This document shows, piece by piece, positions 36,975 to 47,437 of a DNA stretch of 64,000 nt; position 1 is the first letter of the stretch, and each line of letters starts with the position of its first letter. Position numbers and translations under genes: made by a program. Under the pieces are notes generated by a model, which saw only the letters and a program-made list of their open reading frames with translations, searched no databases and was not told the origin of the DNA. This stretch comes from Aurantiacibacter sp. D1-12 (lineage in GTDB: Bacteria; Pseudomonadota; Alphaproteobacteria; Sphingomonadales; Sphingomonadaceae), in NCBI RefSeq assembly GCF_028858515.1, contig NZ_JAPJZJ010000005.1, positions 124,001 through 188,000 on the forward strand. Reading direction: 5' to 3'.

Positions 36975-38606
36975 TCAGCTCTTTTCGTCGTCTGCCTGAG
37001 GTGGCCGGGTCTCCCATTCGAGAACGCGGCGGCCATTGGCAGGAACGCGAATTTCGAATGTTTCCAGGCCATCGCGAATCTCCGACCGCACACCGCGAAT
37101 CTCGAACTGCAGCGGCGAGCTTGTCTGCACGCGTACCATCACCGGCTCTGCATTGGCGTTGGTCAATTCCAGCTGCATCGCCGTCCAGCTTGTCCGCCAG
37201 TCATTGACTGACCGATCCGCGCCCCAGGTGCAGGTGGCGAACACCTGATTGCTACTGCCCAGCGGCAACTCAACATCCTGCCCGCGCGCATAGTCACGCA
37301 GGTTCACATCGCGAATCCAGAATTCACCAAGCGCAGATTGCTCGAACACGCTCACCTGCCCCGATGGCAGGGCAACGCCGAGGCCGCTGTCCTCGTCATT
37401 CACCGTTTCGATGAGCATGCTTGCCGGACGCGGAGCGGGCTGCGCATTCCAGGGAAAGCACTGGGTTTCATAAGCGAGCTCGCCCTCGATATTGTCTTCC
37501 TGCAGGAACATGACCTGCTTCAACCCTTGCGCATTCACATCCATGCGCACGGGAATGCGGTAGAGCTTGAGATCGCCGAGGTTCTCTTCGCCCGCCACAA
37601 CCGGCGGAGGAGGTGGTGGAGCCGGAGCAATTGGAGCGGCCATTTCCATCGCCGCATCACGCGCAATGCGTGAGCCGGTGACAACGATGGCGTCCGACTC
37701 TTCGCTTTCCCCATACTGGTTGAAATCGGGCACCGGAGACCCTGTTGCCGTGCTCCCGCGCGGCCAGCAGGTCAGGCGCAGCGGCTCCGCTCTCGGCGGT
37801 GAAGCGAGCTGACGGAAATTGCTCACCACATTCAGCCGCCCGGCCACGGCCATAACTTCGGCATTGGCGAAGCTCTGCCCGTTGTCATTGAGGATGGTGA
37901 GCCAGCTCGTCATGTCGAAGCGCAGATCATCACTATCGCCACCTTCGTGCACGCTGGTGACATAGTTGGCTTGCCAGTCGAAACCCCACGAAAGGTAAGA
38001 AAGGGTGACGGTGTATGTGCCTCCCGTGTCGCTTGCCGTATCGATGGTGAAAACCGGATTGGCTGACAGGCCGCCGGGTACCCGGTCGAAAGTCAGCCGC
38101 TCGGGCAACCCCGAACAGCGCACGGCCTCGTACCCGTCTTCGGTTTGCAGCACGAGACCGCCGTCGGCGCGGGTCCGGACAATAGCGTCTTCGCTCTCCG
38201 GCTGTCCGGTCGCGGGATTGGTGCGGGTGATGGTGACGCGGTTGCCCAGCGTTCCATCGACCAATGCGCCGGGGCTCAGCAGTTCGGCATTGCGATTTTT
38301 CTCGATCGTACCGCCGGGAAGCCCGGTAACGATGGCGCTGACCGCCACCATGCCTTCAGACACGCCATCGAAACGGATGGTCGATTCACCGGGCGGCAGA
38401 GTCACCGTGCGCGTTTCGCTGATCATGGCGAAGCCGCGCGGGTTGAAGCGGTTCAGTTCCTGCCAGGGCTGGCGATTGGGGTCGCGATAGACGGTGACAG
38501 CAAGATCGGTCGGCTCCGATGCCTCCACTACCGCGCGATCCTGCGCATGGGCAGGTGAAGCCGCCAGAAATGCGGCTGCGCTCAGAAGCAAAGAGGTGCG
38601 GCGCAC
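36975..38606 (-). CDS. DUF4139-type secreted protein with an embedded TonB-receptor-like motif
   Basis: 543 residues from a GTG at 38606. MRRTSLLLSAAAFLAASPAHAQ is a Sec signal peptide. The body is beta-rich, with the DUF4139-type elements ISETRTVTLPPGESTIRF, TITRTNPATG, and a late ANGRRVLEWETR. It is paralogous to the next gene upstream, from which it is separated by only 11 bp. Curiously a stretch SDAIVVTGSRIARDA (about residues 303-317) is nearly identical to the plug-proximal IVVTGSRI motif of sphingomonad TonB-dependent receptors, followed by a proline-rich linker APAPPPPPPVV. Function is unknown; outer-membrane or periplasmic location is likely. Confidence 0.75.
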   Translation of the reverse strand: MRRTSLLLSAAAFLAASPAHAQDRAVVEASEPTDLAVTVYRDPNRQPWQELNRFNPRGFAMISETRTVTLPPGESTIRFDGVSEGMVAVSAIVTGLPGGTIEKNRNAELLSPGALVDGTLGNRVTITRTNPATGQPESEDAIVRTRADGGLVLQTEDGYEAVRCSGLPERLTFDRVPGGLSANPVFTIDTASDTGGTYTVTLSYLSWGFDWQANYVTSVHEGGDSDDLRFDMTSWLTILNDNGQSFANAEVMAVAGRLNVVSNFRQLASPPRAEPLRLTCWPRGSTATGSPVPDFNQYGESEESDAIVVTGSRIARDAAMEMAAPIAPAPPPPPPVVAGEENLGDLKLYRIPVRMDVNAQGLKQVMFLQEDNIEGELAYETQCFPWNAQPAPRPASMLIETVNDEDSGLGVALPSGQVSVFEQSALGEFWIRDVNLRDYARGQDVELPLGSSNQVFATCTWGADRSVNDWRTSWTAMQLELTNANAEPVMVRVQTSSPLQFEIRGVRSEIRDGLETFEIRVPANGRRVLEWETRPPQADDEKS

Positions 38607-38617
38607 GGCCCCGCCCC

Positions 38618-40108
38618 TTACCAGCGCGACTCGTAAGTGACGCGCACGACCCGCTCGCTGTTAGCAGGCACCGTCACACGATAAAGACGGTTGCCGTAGT
38701 TGATCTGTTCGCCTTCGACGTCCTCGGAAATGACGCGGAAATCACGGCCCCACCAGCCACGGTCCAGTCCGCCCTGCATCATCTCGACCGTCACCGGCTC
38801 ATCCTTCGCATTGGTGAAGGTGTAGCGCATGGTGGTGCGGTAATAGTCGACGCTGCGATCAACCTCGATCGTGCGGGTCAGCTCACCATCCTCGTAAACG
38901 CGGTAACGCGCGCTGCGCTCATACTCGGCGGCGGTGATGACCTCGCGGTCCTCCACTTCGGCCTGCATGAACACATCAAAGGCATCGCCGGTCCGCAGCG
39001 AAAGCGTACTACCCATCGGGGTGTGGCCGATGCCGTTCTCGCCGATGAATTGCGGATTGCCCTGGCTATCGCGCTGGTAAAAACGCACCGTGCCTGCGGG
39101 CAGCGCGTCACCCAGCCCGCCGTCACTGCTCGAGCTGAAACTGATCGCAGAGCTCGCCGGGCGGAAATCGCGGTCGCTCTGCAGCCAGTTGCTGCTGATG
39201 GAATAGACGCGGCGGGCTGGCACCCCTTGGACATCAAGGAAACTCACCTGCTTGGTCTGCGCGTTGGCGATCGTGGTGCGGCCTTCGATCGGGTAGAGGT
39301 AGAAGTCACCCAGCTGCTCACGATCTGCAGTTTCGGTGCCGGGGCGAACCATGTCGCGGCGCGGACCGCCGTTGCCACCGGTAGGGTTACCCGCGACAAG
39401 CAGGGTATTGGCATCGTGGAAGGTGGTGCCGGTGTTGTTGGTTAGCGTCACCCAGCCCTGCATATCGACGGTACCGTCGACCTCGTTGTAAAGCGCGACA
39501 TAGTCAGAGCTCCAGCCAAGGCCCGGGGTAAGGTAGCGGATCTGCGCTGGGCGCGTACCGCTTTGCGAGCTTTGCAGTGTGACGGACAATGTCGGCCGCG
39601 CGCGAAGGTTCTCGGGCACGCCATCGAACACGACGCGCACGGGCAGGCCGTCATCGCGCAGCACCTCAATCCGGTTGCCGATCCGCACGACGACGCCGCC
39701 AACCACCGAGAGGACTTCGGCGCGCTCGCGAACTTCGGCGCCAGTAGCAGGGTTGGTGCGGACGAGCGTTACGGTTGAGCCCACCGCCTTTTCCATCAGC
39801 TTTTGCGGGGTAAGCAGATCGAAATCGAAATTCTGTTCGACGATGGAGGTGCCCGCCGCGTTGAAGCTGAGCGTTTGCGGGCGGATCATTGCAGAGACAT
39901 CGGGGAACTCGATCCGGCTGGTGCCGCGACTGATATTCAGGTCGCGGATATCCTGCACTAGCGCCTGGTTGTTCTGGTAAATGGTGACCGAGACATCGCC
40001 CTGCGCAGTCTCTCCGGTGGGATCCTGCTGCGCCACTGCGGGGCTGCTGGCCGGCAAGGCGATGGCGGCGGTGGCAAGCAGTGTGGTTGCCAGAAGACGC
40101 GTGATCAT
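38618..40108 (-). CDS. DUF4139 domain-containing secreted protein
   Basis: 496 residues from the ATG at 40108, with GGGGAGGG upstream; the frame up to 40216 has no homology. MITRLLATTLLATAAIALPASSPAVAQQ is a Sec signal peptide. Blocks GTSRIEFPDVSAMIRPQTL, VRTNPATGAEVRERAEVL, RYLTPGLGWSSDYVALY and the C-terminal NRLYRVTVPANSERVVRVTYE are shared with the DUF4139 / mucoidy-inhibitor-like family and with the downstream paralogue. These are extracytoplasmic beta-sandwich proteins of unknown job. The pair probably forms one operon with the neighbour 11 bp downstream. Confidence 0.82.
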   Translation of the reverse strand: MITRLLATTLLATAAIALPASSPAVAQQDPTGETAQGDVSVTIYQNNQALVQDIRDLNISRGTSRIEFPDVSAMIRPQTLSFNAAGTSIVEQNFDFDLLTPQKLMEKAVGSTVTLVRTNPATGAEVRERAEVLSVVGGVVVRIGNRIEVLRDDGLPVRVVFDGVPENLRARPTLSVTLQSSQSGTRPAQIRYLTPGLGWSSDYVALYNEVDGTVDMQGWVTLTNNTGTTFHDANTLLVAGNPTGGNGGPRRDMVRPGTETADREQLGDFYLYPIEGRTTIANAQTKQVSFLDVQGVPARRVYSISSNWLQSDRDFRPASSAISFSSSSDGGLGDALPAGTVRFYQRDSQGNPQFIGENGIGHTPMGSTLSLRTGDAFDVFMQAEVEDREVITAAEYERSARYRVYEDGELTRTIEVDRSVDYYRTTMRYTFTNAKDEPVTVEMMQGGLDRGWWGRDFRVISEDVEGEQINYGNRLYRVTVPANSERVVRVTYESRW

Positions 40109-40259
40109 GATGGAAGTCCCTCCCCAATCGATAAGGCCCAGGATATAAAGTATCCTCACCTGTATTTCGGCTGAATGGAGCATGCGCCGGTGCTGATCGC
40201 AGCGCAACCGATTCACGCTGTTTATTCAGGAATTCAGCGATTTCAGGGATATGCTCCTG

Positions 40260-42725
40260 TTACTTGCGCGTATTTTTGCGCAGCACGCCGCCGACCATCT
40301 CGCCGATCTGCTTCACACTGAACGGCTTGGCGATGAAGTGCATGTTCTCGATATCGATCTCGCTGCGCAGCTGTTCTTCGGCATAGCCAGACATGAACAG
40401 GATCGGCAGACGCGGGCGACGCTTGCGGACTTCCTTCGCCATCGCCGGGCCATCCATGCTCGGCATCACCACATCGGTGACGACCAGGTCGAACTTGCCT
40501 TCATCGGCGAGGAATTCTTCGAGACCTTCATCCCCGTCGCTTGCGGTAACGATAGTGTAGCCTTGCCGTGCCAGCGCACGTTCTGCCACCGCACGGACCA
40601 TGTCCTCATCCTCAACCAGCAGGATCGTGCCGCCGCCCGACCAGTCACGCGCCTCTTCCGCAATTTCCTCTTTCTTGAGGTCTTCCTCGGTCACGTGGTG
40701 GACCGGCAGATAGATGGTGAAACGCGCGCCCTTGATGCTGCCGTCCGGCGCCTTGGCATTGCTGGCAAAGATGAAGCCGCCCGACTGTTTCACAATGCCG
40801 TAAACGGTAGAGAGGCCGAGGCCGGTCCCCTTGCCCTGCTCCTTAGTGGTGAAGAACGGCTCGAAGAGCTTGCCGATGATTTCCTGCGGAATGCCGCCGC
40901 CATCGTCTTCCGCGATCAGAACCGTGTAGTCGCCCGCCGGGATGATCTCGCTGCCCATGCGGCGGATATCCTTCGCCTCCACCCGGCGCGTGGCGAAGGC
41001 GAGCGTCCCGGCCGCCCCTTCCCCGCCACCGTGGGACTGGATCGCGTCGCGCGCGTTCACCGCCAGGTTGATAATCACCTGCTCGAGCTGGCGCGGATCG
41101 GCGCGCACTGCGCCGAGGTTCCGGTCATGCCGCACCTTGAGAGTAATCTTCGCGCCGAGCAGCCGCTTCAGAAGCTGGCTCACTTCGGAGAGGATATCGG
41201 GTAGCTGGATGATTTCGGGCTGCAAGGTCTGCTGGCGGCTGAAGGCGAGCAATTGCCGCGTCAGGCTGGCGGCGCGGTTGGAATTCGCCTTGATCTGCTG
41301 GATATCGTCGTAGTCGCTATCGCCCGGCGTGTGCCGCAGCAGCATGAGGTCGCAATAGCCGATGATCGCGGTGAGCACATTGTTAAAGTCATGCGCGACC
41401 CCGCCAGCGAGCTGGCCAACGGCCTGCATCTTGGTCGCCTGCGCTACCTGCCGCTTGAGCCGCACTTCCTCGGTCGTATCGGCAAGGCTGAGCAGCACCG
41501 CCGCCTCCCCAAGGCCGCGCACAGCGGCAAGGCCCATGCTAACAGGCTCGTCCGGCTCGTTGCGCAGCCGAATGGCAATGTCGCCGCTAGACGCCGGCCC
41601 CTGCCCGTGGCGACGCACCGCATCAGACATCGCTGTCTTGTCCCGCGCCACAACGATGTCGCTCGGATAGGGTGGCAGGTCGCCATTGCCGATGCCCGCA
41701 GCACGGCGGAAAGCGGGGTTGGCGAAGAGGAAATGCCCGTCACGGTCGGTCGTTGCGAGGCCCAGCGGCAATTGTTCAAGCAGCGCCTGCAACTGCGCCG
41801 CCTGGCCGCCCTTGGCCTCTGCCCCCCAACCGCCAAGGCCTATACCCGCATCAATCAGAAGCATCAGCGAGGGCGATTCCGCAGCAGTCTTTCCAGGCAC
41901 CTTTTCGCTCGCGACGAGATCGGGGTCGGCCAGCGGCACCTGCACCAGCGTTTGCGGCGATCCCTTCTTGCCTTCGCGCGCAAAATATATCCGCTCGCGC
42001 TCGTCGGAGCGGAGCAACTGGACAAATTCCTGTCCCGCCATGCGTGCATTCTCGTCTCCAAACGCGCGCCGCGCCAGCGCCGGATTCCCCGCGCGCACCG
42101 TGCCATCGGGAGAGACCAGCGCGACCGAGATTCCTGCAGCGCCCAGCAATTTGCCGAACAGGCCGGTGATGTGCTTGCCAATCGCGGCGATCGGCTCGGT
42201 CCGCACGACCGGAGCAAAGCGCCAGATCAGGTAGTCATCGCTACGCCCCGCGCGGGTGGCGGTCGCAGTCCAGCTGTTGCCTTCATCGGCGACGGTTACG
42301 GCTTCGCCCTTCCCGTCCCGCCATGCTGCGCGGGCCAGCTTGTTGAGCTTGTCCGCACTGCTGCCATCCACCGGAATGTTAGGCGGACCATTGCTGGAAT
42401 CGAACCACAGTTCAAAAGCCGAATTGGCACAGACCAGCCGGTTGGCGCGATCTGTAATGGCAATGGCAAGATCGGGCTGCTCCACCGCGGCAACCGTGAC
42501 AGACCAGTCGATCGTCTCGCTCTCCGTCGTCGCCGGGCGATGCGCCTGGATGCGGCCACCCACAAAGGCGACTAGCCCCAGCACCACCAGACCGCCCGCG
42601 TAGGCCAGCGTTGCTGTCAGGCTTTCGGTCGCGAACTGCACAAGCGTGACGCTGGCCAGTACGGCGGCCGCCACGGCCAGTCCGTCTACCAAACGCCGGG
42701 ATTTCTGCATTTCCGCGAGATTCAT
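40260..42725 (-). CDS. cckA: Hybrid histidine kinase CckA
   Basis: 821 residues from the ATG at 42725. Two membrane helices lie in about 12-60, then PAS-type regions (about 80-175 and 315-420, [21 protein letters not shown]). The HisKA domain has His445 in [14 protein letters not shown], the ATPase domain has [10 protein letters not shown] and [18 protein letters not shown], and the C-terminal receiver has Asp751 in [14 protein letters not shown]. This is the standard CckA layout. It phosphorylates ChpT and through it CtrA and CpdR, controlling cell cycle and motility in alphaproteobacteria. CpdR is encoded in the same window. Confidence 0.93.
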   Translation of the reverse strand: MNLAEMQKSRRLVDGLAVAAAVLASVTLVQFATESLTATLAYAGGLVVLGLVAFVGGRIQAHRPATTESETIDWSVTVAAVEQPDLAIAITDRANRLVCANSAFELWFDSSNGPPNIPVDGSSADKLNKLARAAWRDGKGEAVTVADEGNSWTATATRAGRSDDYLIWRFAPVVRTEPIAAIGKHITGLFGKLLGAAGISVALVSPDGTVRAGNPALARRAFGDENARMAGQEFVQLLRSDERERIYFAREGKKGSPQTLVQVPLADPDLVASEKVPGKTAAESPSLMLLIDAGIGLGGWGAEAKGGQAAQLQALLEQLPLGLATTDRDGHFLFANPAFRRAAGIGNGDLPPYPSDIVVARDKTAMSDAVRRHGQGPASSGDIAIRLRNEPDEPVSMGLAAVRGLGEAAVLLSLADTTEEVRLKRQVAQATKMQAVGQLAGGVAHDFNNVLTAIIGYCDLMLLRHTPGDSDYDDIQQIKANSNRAASLTRQLLAFSRQQTLQPEIIQLPDILSEVSQLLKRLLGAKITLKVRHDRNLGAVRADPRQLEQVIINLAVNARDAIQSHGGGEGAAGTLAFATRRVEAKDIRRMGSEIIPAGDYTVLIAEDDGGGIPQEIIGKLFEPFFTTKEQGKGTGLGLSTVYGIVKQSGGFIFASNAKAPDGSIKGARFTIYLPVHHVTEEDLKKEEIAEEARDWSGGGTILLVEDEDMVRAVAERALARQGYTIVTASDGDEGLEEFLADEGKFDLVVTDVVMPSMDGPAMAKEVRKRRPRLPILFMSGYAEEQLRSEIDIENMHFIAKPFSVKQIGEMVGGVLRKNTRK

Positions 42726-42786
42726 GGGCAAGAGTTTAGGGGCGGTATCCCGCTGCCGCAACGCCGCTCATCGCGCTTTCAGACCT

Positions 42787-43365
42787 TTACTGCGTGTTTG
42801 TGGACTGCGCGCGCATGAATTTGCGGTTACCCGACCGACGTTCCCATTTCCGGGCCACCACAAAGCGCCAGAAAAAGCTGGAGAGCAAGTACCCCAAAGC
42901 GGCGGAAACGACCGACAAGACCACAAACCCGAACGCTGTGACACCTGCGGTCTGCAGCCACCAGCCGAACTGCACCCACCAGCCATCCTCAAGTGCAGCC
43001 TTCGCCGTTTCCATCGTTGCCGGATCAACCTTCAGCGTAAACTTGCCGACCTTGTTCGCCACCACCAGCCAGAACGGCACGGTGAAGGGATTGGTCACGA
43101 AGGTGATCACCGCAGCAACGGGTACGTTGGCCCGCGCCGGAAGCGCAAGGAATGCGGCAAGAAAGATCTGTCCGACCGGAATGATGAAAGCAGCAAAAAG
43201 GCCAAGTGCCGCACCGCGCGGGACGGAACGCCTTGTAAAGCGCCATAATTCGGAACGCAGGAAGCGGTGTGCAATGGGCGCAAGCCATTTGTTGCGGGCC
43301 ATTTCGTCCCGCTCGGGCATTTTCGGCATGTGCGCCGCCAGCCAGTTGATTGCACGCTTAACCAT
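42787..43365 (-). CDS. DUF2062 domain membrane protein
   Basis: 192 residues. A basic cytoplasmic N-terminus (RNKWLAPIAHRFLRSELWRFTRRSVPRGAALGLFAAF) is followed by three hydrophobic helices; ITFVTNPFTVPFW is the signature stretch of DUF2062. The C-terminus is basic. Members are small inner-membrane proteins of unknown function, sometimes fused to glycosyltransferases. It precedes cckA on the same strand by about 60 bp; co-transcription is likely. Confidence 0.85.
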   Translation of the reverse strand: MVKRAINWLAAHMPKMPERDEMARNKWLAPIAHRFLRSELWRFTRRSVPRGAALGLFAAFIIPVGQIFLAAFLALPARANVPVAAVITFVTNPFTVPFWLVVANKVGKFTLKVDPATMETAKAALEDGWWVQFGWWLQTAGVTAFGFVVLSVVSAALGYLLSSFFWRFVVARKWERRSGNRKFMRAQSTNTQ

Positions 43366-43506
43366 GATTCCTGCGAGCGCCTCTACACCTTTCGCGCTTT
43401 AACGTAAGGTGGTGATAGACGAGTAGTTAACAACCGTCGCTTAACGGCAGGCACGAAATTTTCGCGATCCTGCCAACGCGCGTTCAAGCCTGAACGGGCT
43501 GCCCGA

Positions 43507-43989
43507 TCACGAATTCTCTTTCATGATCCGCGCCTTGTCGCGCTTCCAGTCCCGGTCCTTCATGGTCTGGCGCTTGTCGTGTGCCTGCTTGCCCTTGGCC
43601 AGAGCCAGCTCAACTTTCGCGCGCCCACGGCCATTGAAATAGATAGACAGCGGGACAAGCGTCATCCCCTTGCGCTCCACAGCGCCGAACATCCGGTCCA
43701 CTTCGCGCCGATGGAGCAGCAGTTTGCGCGGTCGCTTGGGCTCATGATTGAACCGGTTGCCGTGGCTGAATTCGGGAATGTTGGCATTGACGAGAAACAC
43801 CTCGCCATCGCGCACTTCCGCATAGCTTTCGGCAATCGTGCCCTGCCCCGATCGCAACCCCTTCACCTCGGTCCCCTGCAAGGCGATCCCCGCCTCGAAA
43901 GTATCCTCGATATGGTAATTGAACCGCGCCTTGCGGTTCTCAGCGACAACCTTTTGCTTGTCGAAAGTTGCATGTTTGGGGCGAGCCAT
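43507..43989 (-). CDS. smpB: SsrA-binding protein SmpB
   Basis: 160 residues from the ATG at 43989. The OB-fold signatures are clear: [35 protein letters not shown], then [34 protein letters not shown], and the basic C-terminal tail [23 protein letters not shown] that enters the ribosome mRNA channel. It escorts tmRNA to stalled ribosomes. The tmRNA gene is not in the window. Confidence 0.96.
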   Translation of the reverse strand: MARPKHATFDKQKVVAENRKARFNYHIEDTFEAGIALQGTEVKGLRSGQGTIAESYAEVRDGEVFLVNANIPEFSHGNRFNHEPKRPRKLLLHRREVDRMFGAVERKGMTLVPLSIYFNGRGRAKVELALAKGKQAHDKRQTMKDRDWKRDKARIMKENS

Positions 43990-44088
43990 AAGGTTGGCGG
44001 ATGTAGACCTATGCGCGGCGAGATCAAGTCTTGGGAAACCAGTGGCCTCCAATGATCAGGTGTGTCTGGCTATCACAACTCTCGCTGT

Positions 44089-44550
44089 TCAGGTCGACTG
44101 GGGTGTAGCCCGCGGATCTGGCCCATATCGATTAGGCCCCTGCGTTGGCGGCCAGAAAATTAGTGCTACCAATGAAAGTACCAGACCTAGCATCAATATC
44201 GCGTGCAAAATCTGCCAGTCATCCTCAAGAAAACTGAACGCCCAAGCCACAGGAAAAATCAGAAGGTACCAGTCGGACTTCCCTTGGTCGTGAAGCCGGC
44301 GGACGAACCAAGCAATCAATGGCAGTTGGATAATCATGATCAGCACTTCGAAAGCTTGAAGCTTGGCGGCAACTGGAATCAGATCATTACCGATCATCGA
44401 ACTGGCGAACTGAAGGACTGTCACAAAAAGTACCACTAGGAAGTAATACAAAATCCCGTCAGTTCGCTGTGCCCTACCCTTGAAATTGAGCGATCCTTTG
44501 AGAACACGAACCACGGGCGCAAACGGATCATGGCGATGGGCTTCAGCCAT
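44089..44550 (-). CDS. DUF805 family membrane protein
   Basis: 153 residues from the ATG at 44550, the base on which the dapA stop ends. After a short start, SLNFKGRAQRTDGILYYFLVVL and RRLHDQGKSDWYLLI are the classic DUF805 motifs, with four hydrophobic helices. The C-terminal PPTQGPNRYGPDP is the common ending of the family. GC and codon use are lower than in neighbours. Function unknown; it is coupled to dapA by a one-base TGATG overlap. Confidence 0.88.
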   Translation of the reverse strand: MAEAHRHDPFAPVVRVLKGSLNFKGRAQRTDGILYYFLVVLFVTVLQFASSMIGNDLIPVAAKLQAFEVLIMIIQLPLIAWFVRRLHDQGKSDWYLLIFPVAWAFSFLEDDWQILHAILMLGLVLSLVALIFWPPTQGPNRYGPDPRATPQST

Positions 44551-45428
44551 CACTCAATCCCGGCCCCTGCCATCGCCTCGTCCACCGCAGCCTTTGCAGC
44601 ATCACTGCATGGCGCAATCGGCAGACGCACATCGGGGCTGAACCAGTCGAACAGCTTGCTCAGCGCGTACTTCGCGGGAGCGGGAGAGGCATCGGCGAAC
44701 ATCGCCGCATGGAGCGGATAGAGCTTTTCATTCAGCGCGCGGGCGGTCTCGAAGTCACCGCTCGCAGCCGCCGTGTGAAAGTCTGCGCACAACTTCGGCG
44801 CGACATTGGCGGTCACCGAGATGCAGCCCACTTGCCCAAGCGCATAGCCCGCAAGAACCAGCGGATCATCGCCCGAAAGCTGGCACAGGCCCGGCGCCCC
44901 CATGCGATGGGTCACGACGCGGGAGAGGTCTCCGCTCGCATCCTTCAGCGCGACGATCTTGTCAGGGAAGCGGCGGTGCAGTTCGACCACGGTCTCGGCT
45001 TTGATATCGGTCACCGTGCGGCCGGGCACATTGTAGAGCACAATGGGCAGATCAATCCGCTCCGCCAGATAGCTGAAATGCGCCAGCAGCCCTTCCTGCG
45101 AGGGGCGGTTGTAATAGGGCGCAACCAGCAGCAGCGCGTCGGCCCCAGCAATTTGCGCTTCCTTGCAATGCCAGAGAGCAGTCTGCGTGTCGTTCGATCC
45201 AGCTCCTGCAATTACCGGTACGCGGCCCGCCGTTTGCTCTGCACAGACAGCAATCACCTTGTGATGCTCGTCATTATCCAGCGTTGCACTTTCGCCTGTT
45301 GTACCGCAGGGAACCAGGCCATTGGTTCCATTATCAATTTGCCAGTCGATAAAACGGCGATAAGCCGCTTCATCGAACTCGCCGTCCTTGAACGGGGTGG
45401 CCAGCGCAGGTATCGATCCGGAAAACAT
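44550..45428 (-). CDS. dapA: 4-hydroxy-tetrahydrodipicolinate synthase
   Basis: 292 residues from the ATG at 45428, with AAGGAG upstream; the frame continues into the neighbour's 5' region. MFSGSIPALATPFKDGEFDE, NGLVPCGTTGESATL, PYYNRPSQEGLLAHF, YNVPGRTVTD with the catalytic tyrosine and VALKDASGD with the Schiff-base lysine are all present. It condenses pyruvate with aspartate semialdehyde, first step of the lysine/diaminopimelate branch. It diverges from the lytic transglycosylase gene, so cell-wall precursor synthesis and wall turnover share a 65-bp control region. Confidence 0.95.
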   Translation of the reverse strand: MFSGSIPALATPFKDGEFDEAAYRRFIDWQIDNGTNGLVPCGTTGESATLDNDEHHKVIAVCAEQTAGRVPVIAGAGSNDTQTALWHCKEAQIAGADALLLVAPYYNRPSQEGLLAHFSYLAERIDLPIVLYNVPGRTVTDIKAETVVELHRRFPDKIVALKDASGDLSRVVTHRMGAPGLCQLSGDDPLVLAGYALGQVGCISVTANVAPKLCADFHTAAASGDFETARALNEKLYPLHAAMFADASPAPAKYALSKLFDWFSPDVRLPIAPCSDAAKAAVDEAMAGAGIE

Positions 45429-45493
45429 AATTTGCCGCTCCTTGGCGGTTAGAAACAATCCATTCATGGCCTGATAAGGAGAGGCCAAGCACA

Positions 45494-47437
45494 ATGTCCA
45501 GCATGCTTCGCAAAACACTCGTTTCTATGACCGCCGTGGCTGCTCTGGCCACTCCCGCAACTTTGCATGCACAGGACGCTGCCGAATGGGATCGCAACCG
45601 CGCGAACCTTGTTGCCGAAGGTCCGGGGCCGATGGCGCCGCAGATTCAGCGATGGGAGCGTTTGTGGGAGGACCGGCAGGCACAGCTGCCCTTCACGCAG
45701 TATGCGAGCTTCCTGATCGCGAACCCGGGTTTTCCTGACGAAGCGACACTTCGCGCCCGCGCCGAACGCCGTTTGCGCGAGGAATTCGTCGACCCGCAAC
45801 TGCTGCTCGATTTCTTTGCCAGCAGCGATCCTGTCACCAATTACGCGAAGGCGCACTACGCGCTAGCGATGATGGGCCGCGACCGGAACGTCGCCCAACG
45901 CTGGGCTCTTGAAGCATGGCGCGGCGGGGAAATGAGCCCGACTGCCGAAGCCTCCATCTTCGCCAATTTCGGCACCCAGTTCAGTCAGGCCGATCACGAT
46001 GCACGCATGGATGCGCTGTTGTGGCAGCGCGAAGGCGATGCCGCAGCGCGCCAGCTGAGCCGTACCTCATCCGCAGAACGTCCGCTGTTCGCGACCCGCC
46101 TCGAAATTCTGCAGGGCGGCAATGGCGCCACCTCGATTGCGGGGGCGCTTTCCGATCCTGGCTATCTGTACAACCGCAGCCGCGAATTGCGCACCGAAGG
46201 CAGCCCGGGCGCTGCCGTTCGTCTGATTGTCGACAGTCCGCCGCTTGCCGAGCTGCCGTTCGATCGCACGCTGTGGATCACCGAACTGCTCGCCGTCGGC
46301 CGCGCCGCCAGCCGTCCCGATACGCCGCGTGTTGCCGCTCGCGCGACAGAGGCTTTTGCGCCCGGCGAAGACATCTCGGCGATGGAATATCGCCTGCGCG
46401 ATGATTACACCTCGCTGATGTGGGCAGGCGGCACCAATGCGCTGTGGCACCTTGGTGATGGCCGCTCGGCCGCTCCGCTGTTCTACCAGTACGGCGCCGC
46501 CGCGCGCACCAGCCAGACCCGTTCGAAGGGCTTTTTCTGGGCCGGTGAAGCCTACCGCCAGGCCGGAATGACCGCAGAAGCCAACCGCCATTATGAAATG
46601 GCCGCCGAGTATTCGGACCGCTTCTATGGCCTGCTGGCCTTGCAGCGCCTTGGCCGTGAAATCCCCGCCTATGCCGCCGCGCCTGTGGGCGAGCCGACCG
46701 CAGAGGAGCGTCAGGCTTTCCTCTCCGCTCCTATCACGCAGGCCACCGCCGAAGTCGCACGTGATGCGCCTTGGTCCACGGGCATCCGTTTCTATCGTGG
46801 TATCGCCGATCAGGCAGAGACGATGGACGAACACATCCTTGTGGCCGAGCTCGCACGCGATATCGGTCGCCGCGATCTGGCAGTGAACCTTGCCGATGCC
46901 GCTGCGGCGGACGGACATGAGGGCTTCACCCGCATCGGCTTCCCGACCCTGCAAACGCCTCCAGGCAGCAACTGGACGATGATCCACGCCATCGCGCGGC
47001 AAGAAAGCCAGTTTGCCGAGAACGCCATCAGCCATGCCGGGGCACGCGGACTGATGCAGTTCATGCCCGCCACCGCGCGCGAGGAATCACGCCGTGCAAA
47101 CATGTCCTATTCGGCGAGCCGCCTGCTGACCGATCCCGAGTACTCGATGCGACTGGGATCCAACCACATCGAGCGACTGATCGCCTACTATGACGGCAGC
47201 TACCCGCTCGCCATCGCCGCCTACAACGCTGGCCCCGGCAACGTAAACCGCTGGCTGCGCGAAAACGGTGACCCCCGCCGCACAGGTGATTGGCTGCGCT
47301 GGATCGAGGAAATCGGGTTCTTCGAAACGAAGAACTACGTCCAACGTGTGATCGAGAATGCGGTTGTCTACGAACAGCTCCACCCTGACCGCGCAAGCAC
47401 GGGCAGAAGCCGTCTGGTGAGCGACTTCCTGCGGTGA
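45494..47437 (+). CDS. slt: Soluble lytic murein transglycosylase
   Basis: 647 residues. MLRKTLVSMTAVAALATPATLHAQ is a signal peptide. The N-terminal two thirds form an alpha-superhelical U domain with TPR-like helices (GYLYNRSRELRTEGSPGAAVRLI, GFFWAGEAYRQAGMTAEANRHY). The catalytic SLT domain starts near residue 490, with Glu504 in AIARQESQFAENAISHAGARGLMQFMPATA and IAAYNAGPGNVNRWL near the end. It cleaves peptidoglycan to 1,6-anhydromuropeptides; an AmpG-like importer for such products is at the start of the window. Its stop overlaps the GTG of the next gene. Confidence 0.92.
   Translation: MSSMLRKTLVSMTAVAALATPATLHAQDAAEWDRNRANLVAEGPGPMAPQIQRWERLWEDRQAQLPFTQYASFLIANPGFPDEATLRARAERRLREEFVDPQLLLDFFASSDPVTNYAKAHYALAMMGRDRNVAQRWALEAWRGGEMSPTAEASIFANFGTQFSQADHDARMDALLWQREGDAAARQLSRTSSAERPLFATRLEILQGGNGATSIAGALSDPGYLYNRSRELRTEGSPGAAVRLIVDSPPLAELPFDRTLWITELLAVGRAASRPDTPRVAARATEAFAPGEDISAMEYRLRDDYTSLMWAGGTNALWHLGDGRSAAPLFYQYGAAARTSQTRSKGFFWAGEAYRQAGMTAEANRHYEMAAEYSDRFYGLLALQRLGREIPAYAAAPVGEPTAEERQAFLSAPITQATAEVARDAPWSTGIRFYRGIADQAETMDEHILVAELARDIGRRDLAVNLADAAAADGHEGFTRIGFPTLQTPPGSNWTMIHAIARQESQFAENAISHAGARGLMQFMPATAREESRRANMSYSASRLLTDPEYSMRLGSNHIERLIAYYDGSYPLAIAAYNAGPGNVNRWLRENGDPRRTGDWLRWIEEIGFFETKNYVQRVIENAVVYEQLHPDRASTGRSRLVSDFLR

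Noticed and set aside
43430-43480. CtrA-like TTAA pair before smpB-DUF2062 spacer
   Set aside because: The two TTAA half-sites are 10 bases apart, not the 7 expected for CtrA.
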